Below, piece by piece: positions 44,985-52,680 of a stretch of DNA of 64,000 nucleotides. This stretch comes from Desmospora profundinema (GTDB lineage: Bacteria > Bacillota > Bacilli > Thermoactinomycetales > DSM-45169), in NCBI RefSeq assembly GCF_031454155.1, contig NZ_JAVDQG010000004.1, positions 1 to 64,000 on the forward strand, read 5' to 3'. The notes under the pieces were generated by a model that was given only the letters and a program-made list of their open reading frames with translations, ran no database searches and was not told the DNA's origin. How positions within the stretch are numbered: the stretch's first letter is position 1; each line of letters starts with the position of its first letter. The translations under genes and the position numbers were made by a program.

Positions 44985-46625
44985 TTGAAACGGAAAGTCA
45001 GGATGGTTGCGGCGGTTTTACTGGTGTTGGTATTGGCTATGCCTGCGGGGATCGGTTATGGGGCCAATCCGGATTCTACCGGGACGGTACAGCCCATGGG
45101 AGGGAAGGGAGGATCGTGCGGAAAAGCGCCGGGTACGTGGTATCTGGGGGAAGCTCCCGCCAACCCGGATCCTGCCAAACCGCCACTTGTATTTGTACAG
45201 GGGTTAAATGGATGTTCAGTCCATTGGTCTGGAAGAACCCAGTATTACGGGAACAATGACATGGCTTCCCTTGCCCGGGAACACGGCTACCGGACGGCCT
45301 TTGTCGATTTGCACGACTCTGGTGGAAGCGCTGCCAGCCAGTGGGACAACGGACGGATGCTGGCGGGCTTGTTGCGGCAGATTCATGATCACTTCGGCCA
45401 GCGCGTCAATGTGGTCGCTCACAGCAAGGGTGGCATTGACACCCAGGCGGCTCTGGTCCATTATGGTGCTCACCCTTATGTGGGTCGTGTCGTTACGTTG
45501 GGATCTCCTCACCACGGGTCCCATCTGGCGGATTTGGCCCATAGTACCTGGGCCGGTTGGCTGGCGGAACTGTTGGGTGCCCGCAGTGCAGGATCCGAAT
45601 CGCTGCAAACGGCGAATATGCGACAGTTCCGTTCCGTAACCGATTCCCATGCCAACGCTGGCCGCAACAGCTACTACACCACTGCTGGAACCAGCTGGGG
45701 TCCGCTGTTCTCAGCGTTGTGGGCGGGTGGGGCCTATCTGGCCGTTCACGGAAAGAACGATGGAATGGTGAACGTGTGGAGCGCTTCGCTGCCCAATGGG
45801 CATCATCTGTTTACCACCAACCTGGATCATGACAACATCCGGTTGGGACGAACGGCTCTTCATCGGATCGATGAAATCTTGAGCACGGCAGCTCCCGCTT
45901 CTCAACCGGTAATGGCCGGAATGGATGAAGTGGCCGCATCCGCTGAAGCGGTGCCGGACCGCGGGGATCATTGGGTGCGCGGGGGCCCTCTGGCTGCGGG
46001 AGAAAAACAGGAAATGAACGTGACTGTCACCGAAGCTACCGAGGCAGCGATCTTCACCTTAATGACCAGCGGTAACAACGTGAAAGTGGAACTGACCTCT
46101 CCTTCCGGAAAAACCTACGATAACCGGAGCGATGTCTATGGGAAAAGTGAGGAAAAGGAAATATTTCAGGATGCCGTCGTCCAGGCTTTCCGGATTGACG
46201 CACCTGAGGCGGGTACCTGGACGATCCGACTCGCCAGCCAGGATGAGGATGCCTACCTATTGACCGGCACCTTTCTGGCGCCGCAAACCGTCTCTCTGAA
46301 CGTAACGAGCCAGCCCGAAACGGGAAGCGAAGTTCCCCTGAGTCTGGAGATTATGGAGACCGACAAGCTGAACGTGAAGGATTTAAAAGTGGATGTCCAA
46401 GTGACTACACCGAGTTCACAGAAAAAGATGAAATCGGCTTCTCATCGGAATCGTTTGAAAGCGGTTTCAAAAGAAAGCGCTTTCAAGGGGGAATTGCCGA
46501 AATTGACGGAACCGGGTGTTTACAACCTGACCTTGGATGTGAAAGGGACCGATGTCCAGGGTCAGCCCTTTGAACGGACGGTGATTCGTTCCATCTATGT
46601 AGAGGATCAGGATCAAAAGCGGTAA
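44985..46625 (+). CDS. secreted triacylglycerol lipase-like protein with C-terminal beta domain
   Basis: A 546-residue exported protein: a signal peptide of about 26 residues (VLLVLVLAMPAGIGYGA), then an alpha/beta hydrolase. The nucleophile is Ser147 in VAHSKGG; LVFVQGLNGC starts the fold, and Asp and His candidates lie in VHGKNDGMVNVWS and NLDHDNIRLGR. From about residue 320 a beta-rich region includes NVKVELTSPSGKTYDNRSD, resembling proprotein-convertase/bacterial pre-peptidase C-terminal domains. TTG 44985 is chosen, with GAGGTGA 4 bases upstream. A terminator follows. Confidence 0.85.
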   Translation: MKRKVRMVAAVLLVLVLAMPAGIGYGANPDSTGTVQPMGGKGGSCGKAPGTWYLGEAPANPDPAKPPLVFVQGLNGCSVHWSGRTQYYGNNDMASLAREHGYRTAFVDLHDSGGSAASQWDNGRMLAGLLRQIHDHFGQRVNVVAHSKGGIDTQAALVHYGAHPYVGRVVTLGSPHHGSHLADLAHSTWAGWLAELLGARSAGSESLQTANMRQFRSVTDSHANAGRNSYYTTAGTSWGPLFSALWAGGAYLAVHGKNDGMVNVWSASLPNGHHLFTTNLDHDNIRLGRTALHRIDEILSTAAPASQPVMAGMDEVAASAEAVPDRGDHWVRGGPLAAGEKQEMNVTVTEATEAAIFTLMTSGNNVKVELTSPSGKTYDNRSDVYGKSEEKEIFQDAVVQAFRIDAPEAGTWTIRLASQDEDAYLLTGTFLAPQTVSLNVTSQPETGSEVPLSLEIMETDKLNVKDLKVDVQVTTPSSQKKMKSASHRNRLKAVSKESAFKGELPKLTEPGVYNLTLDVKGTDVQGQPFERTVIRSIYVEDQDQKR

Positions 46626-46670
46626 GCGGCAAGACGAAAGATGGACCCGATAATAAAACTGGAACATGGT

Positions 46671-46712
46671 AACCACACCCGACGTTTCATAAAGCGTCGG
46701 GTGTGGTTTTGT
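46671..46712 (+). terminator. terminator after the lipase gene
   Basis: AACCACACCCGACG (46671-46684) and CGTCGGGTGTGGTT (46695-46708) form a perfect 14-bp stem with an adjacent T-run. Confidence 0.93.
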
Positions 46713-46806
46713 AAACAAGGCTGTTCTCACCAGGAATGGAGGCATCGTGTCTTTGGTATGTCCGTCCTTTTTCCTGATCATAATGGAAAAAAAGGAGGGA
46801 ACCGCC

Positions 46807-47058
46807 ATGGATTGGTCGATGATCTGGATGTGGGAGTGGCAGGCGATGTCAGGGTTGACTCTGATCTCCGCCGGTTTAGCATGGTGGACCCGTCGGCGGC
46901 TGTTCCGGGTGGTGGCCGTGGCTGGCCTGACTGTGATGGTGCTTGCCCTGGCTCTGTGGGATTCGGTTCATCCCCTGTGGACGGTGTCGGGGATTCTGAT
47001 CGGGGCATCGTTACTCTTATTGATGACGAAGTGGATCCTGGAGCCGACAGGGTCCTGA
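46807..47058 (+). CDS. small membrane protein of unknown function
   Basis: An 83-residue, tryptophan-rich protein with three hydrophobic segments around 10-28, 33-52 and 55-75. AAAAAAGGAGGG lies 7 bases before ATG 46807, which fixes this start over an earlier GTG. A terminator (47099-47122) follows. No family recognised. Confidence 0.65.
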   Translation: MDWSMIWMWEWQAMSGLTLISAGLAWWTRRRLFRVVAVAGLTVMVLALALWDSVHPLWTVSGILIGASLLLLMTKWILEPTGS

Positions 47059-47098
47059 TCGGCTGATTCGATTTTCCATCGTTGTTGCAAACAGCTGT

Positions 47099-47122
47099 AC
47101 CGTCCAGACGGGCGGTTTTTTC
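47099..47122 (+). terminator. terminator after the small membrane-protein gene
   Basis: ACCGTCC (47099-47105), loop AGAC, GGGCGGT (47110-47116), then TTTTTTC. It also separates this gene from the convergent P450 gene. Confidence 0.8.
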
Positions 47123-47128
47123 TTTCCG

Positions 47129-48346
47129 TTAAAAGCGAACCGGCAGTTTGGTCAGGCCTCGCATAAGAAAGTCCTGCCTCCAAGGAAGGGGTTCTTCTCC
47201 AAAATCGAGTGTCAGCTCCGGCAGTCGTTCCAGGAGGGTGGGAATGGCGATTTTGGCTTCCAGCCGGGCCAGGGGGGCGCCGAGACAGTAGTGGATTCCC
47301 ATCCCAAAGGCGAGGTGACGGTTGGGCTGGCGGGTGATGTCAAAGCGATCCGGTTCCGGGAATTGACTTTTATCCCGGTTGGCTGACCCGAGTGCGACGA
47401 TTACCAGGCTGCCCTGAGGGATGGGTTCACCGAAGAATGAAAGATCTTCCGCCGCCCATCGGTCGGTGGCCATCTCAACAGGGCTGTAGTAGCGCAGGAT
47501 CTCTTCCACTGCGTGGTCCAGCAATTCCGGTCGACGGCGGAGAAGCTCCCGTTGCTCTCGGTGTTGGAACAGGGCGAGCACTCCGTTGCCAATCAGATTG
47601 ACGGTGGTTTCATGTCCTGCGATGATGAGCAGAAAGATCATGGAATACAGTTCATTGGATGTCAGGCGGCTTCCCTCCTCTTCCACATGTACCAGCCTGC
47701 TGACCAGATCATCAGCGGGATCGGAACGCCGCATGTGGAACAACTCACCCAAGTATTCCTGGAACTCCTTCATTTTGGGGCGGGCTTCCTCCATCTTCTC
47801 CGGCCGGTTGGTGGTGGCCAACAGAGCGTTGGACCATTCCCGGAAGCGCTTACGGTCGTCGGCGGGAATGCCCAGCATTTCGCAGATGACGAGAATGGGT
47901 AAGGGAAAGGCGTATGCGTCAATCAGATCACACCGACGGCTGGGTGTGGAGGCGATCTGATCCAGCAATGTGTCTGCGATTTCTTGTATTCGGTGATTCA
48001 TCCCTTCGATCATGCGGGGGGTAAAGGCTTGATGGACCAGGTTGCGCAATCGGGTATGATCCGGGGGATCCGCGGCCAGCATGTGTTCATCAAAAACTTC
48101 GATTTCTTCCGGCAGATCGTCTTTCCAGTCGGGGAGCGTACGCGGGTTTTTGATGAAGCGCGGATCTTTCAATGCAGCGAGGGCGGCATCATATCGAGTG
48201 ACGAGCCAGGCCGGCTCCCCTGACGGCATTTGGATCGGGTGGACGGCTCCTTTTTCTCTCAGGTCTCGGTAAAGGGTGTAAGCCTGCTCTCTAAAACGGG
48301 GAGAGAAGAAATCCGGGGCCAGGGTGGATGGTCGGTTCGAACCCAT
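47129..48346 (-). CDS. cytochrome P450
   Basis: A 405-residue bacterial class I P450. The I-helix oxygen-binding motif is AGHETTVNLIG, the K-helix EILRYYSP is an ExxR variant, and the heme-binding loop HLAFGMGIHYCLGAP places the thiolate at Cys354. Arrangement resembles CYP107/CYP109-type enzymes that hydroxylate fatty acids, steroids or macrolides, with separate ferredoxin and reductase. AGGAG lies 9 bases before ATG 48346. It faces the SDR gene across a 230-base divergent region; whether they share a pathway is unknown. No electron-transfer partner is close. Confidence 0.92.
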   Translation of the reverse strand: MGSNRPSTLAPDFFSPRFREQAYTLYRDLREKGAVHPIQMPSGEPAWLVTRYDAALAALKDPRFIKNPRTLPDWKDDLPEEIEVFDEHMLAADPPDHTRLRNLVHQAFTPRMIEGMNHRIQEIADTLLDQIASTPSRRCDLIDAYAFPLPILVICEMLGIPADDRKRFREWSNALLATTNRPEKMEEARPKMKEFQEYLGELFHMRRSDPADDLVSRLVHVEEEGSRLTSNELYSMIFLLIIAGHETTVNLIGNGVLALFQHREQRELLRRRPELLDHAVEEILRYYSPVEMATDRWAAEDLSFFGEPIPQGSLVIVALGSANRDKSQFPEPDRFDITRQPNRHLAFGMGIHYCLGAPLARLEAKIAIPTLLERLPELTLDFGEEPLPWRQDFLMRGLTKLPVRF

Positions 48347-48489
48347 GGATATGGACTCCTTTCTATTGAGAAAGATGGATGGATTTATCTTCCTCCGAAT
48401 AGATACCACATGACCCTCGGTGGCTCCTTCATGAAAGCGTTGACATTTTTGTGATAATTGGAAAAGGGCATGATAAAGCGGGATGGTTT

Positions 48490-48518
48490 TTGCAGTAAAA
48501 TCGCAACATCAGTACAAT
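48490..48518 (+). promoter_or_regulatory. sigma-A promoter of the SDR gene
   Basis: TTGCAG (48490-48495), 17-base spacer, TACAAT (48513-48518), 58 bases before the SDR start codon. The region between this gene and the divergent P450 gene is the shared control region. Confidence 0.7.
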
Positions 48519-48576
48519 AAATGAATATGACGAGGATGCATCATTCACGTATTGACGGGGAGAGGGGGCTGGGTGT

Positions 48577-49359
48577 ATGACAACGGAAGCAAAGGTGGCT
48601 TGGATTACGGGAGGCATCTCCGGCTTAGGGGTGCAGGTGGCCCGTGTTCTGGCTGAGGCGGGATATCGGATTGCCGTCAATTACCGCAGCAGCCTGGATG
48701 CAGCGGAGAAATTGAAGGGGGAAGTGGAGGAGCGGGGCGGTCAGTTGCTGGCTTTACAGGGGGATGTTTCCCAGGTGGAAGACGTGCGCCGCATGGCCGG
48801 CGTTATCCACGACTGCTGGGAACGTGTCGATGTCCTGGTCTGTGCGGCGGGGCCGTTACTCTTTCAGCGGATCGAGACGATCGCTTTCACCGATGATCAG
48901 TGGCGGGAAATGGTGGACGGCAATTTAAGCGGGGTGTTCTACTGTGTACGGGAGGTGGTGCCGGGAATGCGGCGGAGAGGATGGGGGCGGATTGTCACGT
49001 TCGGCTTCCCCGAGGTGGAAACGGCTCCGGCCTGGACGGGTTTTTCCGCCTATGCCGCTGCTAAAGCGGGGGTAGTCTCCCTCACCCGTACCTTGGCGCA
49101 AGAGGAGGCCCCTCACGGAATCACTGTCAACATGGTTTCGCCGGGGGATATTCGCCATCCGTTCAAAGAAGCGCCGATTGCCGCGGCCCGCGGCAAACAG
49201 GAGCCGCGCAATCCGGTGGGGCGGCCGGGAACCGGGGAGGACCTGGCTCGGGTGATCCGGTTTCTGGCGGAGCCTAATTCCGATTTCATCACGGGGGCGG
49301 TGGTCCCGGTGACGGGAGGGTTTGACAACCGAGATTTCCGAGTGGATCATAGGGAATAA
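48577..49359 (+). CDS. short-chain dehydrogenase/reductase
   Basis: A 260-residue SDR of the 3-oxoacyl-ACP reductase type: NAD(P) loop WITGGISGLGVQ, VNYRSSLDAA, and the catalytic Tyr-Lys in FSAYAAAKAGVVSLTR. GAGAGGGGG lies 9-10 bases before ATG 48577. It has a good promoter and no cotranscribed partner. Cofactor choice is probably NADPH given the Arg after the first beta-alpha; substrate unknown. Confidence 0.88.
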   Translation: MTTEAKVAWITGGISGLGVQVARVLAEAGYRIAVNYRSSLDAAEKLKGEVEERGGQLLALQGDVSQVEDVRRMAGVIHDCWERVDVLVCAAGPLLFQRIETIAFTDDQWREMVDGNLSGVFYCVREVVPGMRRRGWGRIVTFGFPEVETAPAWTGFSAYAAAKAGVVSLTRTLAQEEAPHGITVNMVSPGDIRHPFKEAPIAAARGKQEPRNPVGRPGTGEDLARVIRFLAEPNSDFITGAVVPVTGGFDNRDFRVDHRE

Positions 49360-49375
49360 GTTGCAACCAACTAAA

Positions 49376-49401
49376 ACAACTGCCGTAATAGAGGCAGTTG
49401 T
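49376..49401 (-). terminator. terminator of the small membrane-protein gene (minus strand)
   Basis: ACAACTGCC (49376-49384) pairs with GGCAGTTGT (49393-49401). On the minus strand it is followed by TTTTAG, a modest U-run; on the plus strand no T-run follows. Confidence 0.6.
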
Positions 49402-49483
49402 TCCGCTGTAATTAAAGATCCTGTAACAAAAGAGATTCGATTTGCGTTATAATGGGAAGGTGCCGTTTCGACAGGTTTCGTTT

Positions 49484-49660
49484 TTATTTTTGGGACTTGG
49501 ATCCTCGTTGAAGATGCCAGGCCAAACCAAACCAAAACATCGAACTTAACAAGCCGAACACCAATCCGGCGAAACCGTACAGATTCCAAAACAGGAGGGA
49601 TGCGAGAATCCCGACGACTCCGGTGAACCGGCAGGCAAAAACGGCTGCAGATACGTTCAT
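49484..49660 (-). CDS. small two-helix membrane protein
   Basis: A 58-residue protein with two hydrophobic segments, RFTGVVGILASLLFWNLYGFA and FGLLSSMFWFGLAW, and a basic tail LQRGSKSQK. ATG 49660 (GAGGTGAT about 5 bases upstream) gives the most reasonable start; an earlier upstream frame is not credible. No family recognised. Confidence 0.6.
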   Translation of the reverse strand: MNVSAAVFACRFTGVVGILASLLFWNLYGFAGLVFGLLSSMFWFGLAWHLQRGSKSQK

Positions 49661-49872
49661 GGGGTGATCACCTCGCCTCCCACTATACCATAACCGTGAT
49701 CCCGTGCGAAAAGGAGAGGAAAAAACCTCCCCCGCCGGCAAGAAAAGCGGGGTGATCGGCGATTACACATACGCGAATATTCATTCGATTATCCCGTAGA
49801 GAGACAGTTTGGACAAGCTTGACAAGTTTGGGTCAGAAATCTGCCACATGCAATTTGAGGGGGTAAAAAGGA

Positions 49873-52440
49873 ATGGACCAGTATCGCATGGAGTCGAGGG
49901 CCGTCCCTTCCCGCTCGCGTTCCAATGAACGCAGGACCGGGAAACGCAGTCTGGGCGGGCCACGCGGGTCCGGTGGTGGTGGCAAAAAGAAATTCCGCTT
50001 CTTCACCTGGAAGTGGTTTTTCTTGGTCTGTATCACCACCCTTCTGCTGGTGGTCGGCGGATGTTCCGCCGTCATGATGAGCGCTAAGACCTACGATATC
50101 GAAGAGATCCGGGAGAAAATGGAGGAATCCTCCACTGTTTATGATGCCGAAGGGCAAGAAGTGATGAAGCTGGGTGCCTCCAACCGGGAGTATGTGAAGA
50201 TTAAGGATATCAAATCCCCCGAGTTGGCCGAGGCCTTTGTCAAAGTGGAGGACGAGCGCTTCCACAAGCACAATGGGATCGACTACCGGGGCTTTGCCCG
50301 CGCCATTTACCGCAACATTATCTCCCTGGGCAAAGCGGAAGGTGCCAGCACGATCACGATGCAGGTGGCACGGAACGCGGTATTGCAAGAACGGCAAAAA
50401 ACATACACGCGGAAACTGAACGAAATCGCGGTGGCGCTCAACCTGGAACGAAACTACAAAAAAGAGGAAATATTGGAAACTTATATCAATTATATTGACT
50501 TGGGGAACAATGTCCGGGGCGTCAAGATGGCCGCCAAGATCTATTTCGACAAAGACATTACCAAAGAAGAGCTGGAACCGGAGGAAATTGCACTCCTGGC
50601 CGGGCTGCCGAAAGCTCCTTACGGATACGATCCGTTTAAGCAGGAGGAACGAGCGATCAACCGGCGCAACGTGGTGCTGAACAAGCTGGCGGAGATCACC
50701 AAAGATTCCCCTCAGCTTATTACGGAAGCGGAAGCGGAAAAAGCGAAACAACAACCGCTGGGCGTCGATCCGGAATATGTCCAGAAGCACCTGCCGAAAA
50801 ACGAGTATGCGGCGTACAAGGATTACCTGTTCGATGAATTGAAGGAGCGTTACCCCAACATTCCCCAAGATGAGTTGATTAATGGGGGATTCAAGGTACA
50901 CACTGCGCTGAATGTGAAAGCGCAGAAGGCGACGGAAAAAGCGTTGAAAGACGAAGAAAACCAGTTTTTTGTGGACTCAGATACCAGGCAGCCGCTGGAA
51001 GGGTTGGATGCGGGTCTGACCATCATGGATCCCACCAACGGGGAGATCGTCGCCTTGGGCGGGGGACGCAATTATTTAACCGGTTATATGAACCGGGCCA
51101 CCCAGCGGATGCAGCCCGGATCGACGATGAAGCCCATCAGTGTGTTCGCTCCAGCAGTGGAACTGGGCATGAACGAGTATCACATCGTCAAGGATGAAGA
51201 AATCAAGATCGGTGAGTATACCCCCCGTAACTACACCGGGGAGTTTTACGGCGATATCGAGATGAAGGAAGCGGTGGCCCGCTCCCTCAACGCCTCCACC
51301 GTATGGTTGTTAACGGAACACGTGAAGCTGAACCGGGCCTATGAATATGCGACCAGAGCCGGGCTGGAGCTGAACGAAAAGGATAAAGGCAGTATTGCGG
51401 CGATGGCGTTGGGCGGGTTGACGGACGGGGTCCATACTGTGGAGATGGCGCAAGCCTACTCCGCTTTCCCCAACAACGGCGTCAACCATGAACCCCACAC
51501 CATCCGCAAAATCGAAGATAACGAAGGCCAGGAAATCTCTCCCGTAAAGGAACTGGAGACCGACCGGGAGGTTTACAAACCCCAGACTGCCTGGTATACC
51601 ACCCGCATGCTGCAGTATGCGGTGGAGAGCGACATTGGAACCGGGCGTAACGCCCAGCTGGCTGACGGCCGTCCGGTAGCGGGTAAGACGGGGACTACCC
51701 AGAACAGCAAGGAAGCCTGGTTTGTCGGATATACTCCGCAGTACGTGGGTGCGGTGGCTGTCTTCAATGATAAGGGCAGCGAAGTGAGGCTCACCGGGGG
51801 CAGCTATCCAGCACGGATTTGGCAAGCGGTCATGACGGAAGTGATGGCGGGATTGGAAGTAAAACACTTCGATCCGCCGCAAGGCGTCAAGGAACCGGAG
51901 CCGCCCTTCCAGTTGAAACCGGTAGGGGATCTGTCCGGCCGCTATGATCCCAATGGGGAAGCGATCAATCTGAAGTGGACCGACCTCGGCGAGCGGGTGA
52001 AGTATGAAGTGCAGCGTTCCGAGGACAACCAGAACTGGAGCACTATCGGAGAAGCGGAAGGCGGCGGCTATACCGACCAAAACATCGAAGTGCCTAAAGG
52101 AAACTTCCTGCGGGACTTCTTCGGCGGCGGAGACCAGCCCAAATCCTACTTCTACCGTGTGATCGCCGTCGACAAGGAAGACGGTGATGCCAAGTCCGAT
52201 CCTTCCAACGCGGTGGAAGTGAAGGTTACTCCCAACCAGGAGGAACCACCGCCGGAAGAAGAGGAGCAGGATCAGCAGGAAGAGCAGGACCAGCAGGATC
52301 AGCAACAGGATCAGGAACAGGGTTCACAGGGGGACCAAATCACAATCCCAGAGCGGGGTGACCAACGGGGTGGTGGCCGTCAAGGAGGCAACAATGACGG
52401 CGATGACGACGAAGAAGGGGAGCAAGGTTTTTGGCCCTAA
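49873..52440 (+). CDS. class A penicillin-binding protein (PBP1A/1B-type)
   Basis: An 855-residue bifunctional peptidoglycan synthase. A basic N-terminal tail leads to a single membrane helix (about 50-68). The GT51 domain has EDERFHKHNGIDYRGF with catalytic Glu126 and GASTITMQVARN. The transpeptidase has Ser417-T-M-Lys420, ARSLNAST (SxN) and Lys605-T-G in AGKTGTTQN. A FnIII-like segment near 680-760 and a Gln/Glu-rich acidic tail follow. GAGGGGGTAAAAAGGA precedes ATG 49873. A second homologue follows 240 bases downstream. Confidence 0.92.
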   Translation: MDQYRMESRAVPSRSRSNERRTGKRSLGGPRGSGGGGKKKFRFFTWKWFFLVCITTLLLVVGGCSAVMMSAKTYDIEEIREKMEESSTVYDAEGQEVMKLGASNREYVKIKDIKSPELAEAFVKVEDERFHKHNGIDYRGFARAIYRNIISLGKAEGASTITMQVARNAVLQERQKTYTRKLNEIAVALNLERNYKKEEILETYINYIDLGNNVRGVKMAAKIYFDKDITKEELEPEEIALLAGLPKAPYGYDPFKQEERAINRRNVVLNKLAEITKDSPQLITEAEAEKAKQQPLGVDPEYVQKHLPKNEYAAYKDYLFDELKERYPNIPQDELINGGFKVHTALNVKAQKATEKALKDEENQFFVDSDTRQPLEGLDAGLTIMDPTNGEIVALGGGRNYLTGYMNRATQRMQPGSTMKPISVFAPAVELGMNEYHIVKDEEIKIGEYTPRNYTGEFYGDIEMKEAVARSLNASTVWLLTEHVKLNRAYEYATRAGLELNEKDKGSIAAMALGGLTDGVHTVEMAQAYSAFPNNGVNHEPHTIRKIEDNEGQEISPVKELETDREVYKPQTAWYTTRMLQYAVESDIGTGRNAQLADGRPVAGKTGTTQNSKEAWFVGYTPQYVGAVAVFNDKGSEVRLTGGSYPARIWQAVMTEVMAGLEVKHFDPPQGVKEPEPPFQLKPVGDLSGRYDPNGEAINLKWTDLGERVKYEVQRSEDNQNWSTIGEAEGGGYTDQNIEVPKGNFLRDFFGGGDQPKSYFYRVIAVDKEDGDAKSDPSNAVEVKVTPNQEEPPPEEEEQDQQEEQDQQDQQQDQEQGSQGDQITIPERGDQRGGGRQGGNNDGDDDEEGEQGFWP

Positions 52441-52466
52441 ATAAATGACCGCTATGGACCGAACGA

Positions 52467-52509
52467 GAGAACGGCGTTCCAGATGGGAACGCCGTTCTCT
52501 TTTGTTTTG
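52467..52509 (+). terminator. terminator between the two PBP genes
   Basis: GAGAACGGCGTTCC (52467-52480), loop AGATG, GGAACGCCGTTCTC (52486-52499) and TTTTGTTTTG. It is a strong stem, so the second PBP gene should have its own promoter. Confidence 0.93.
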
Positions 52510-52680
52510 ACTCTTTTGGATGGATGCATCAACATTTACACGGCAACAGACTGTAAACGTTCCTGCCGCCCTCTCCAATCCACCAGAAGCCGGTTTTCAG
52601 GAACACCCTTCACTTTCCGGCTGAATGCTCCGCGTTCTTCCATTGGCATTTTGTTGTGGATGGAGTAGTATAAAAGATAT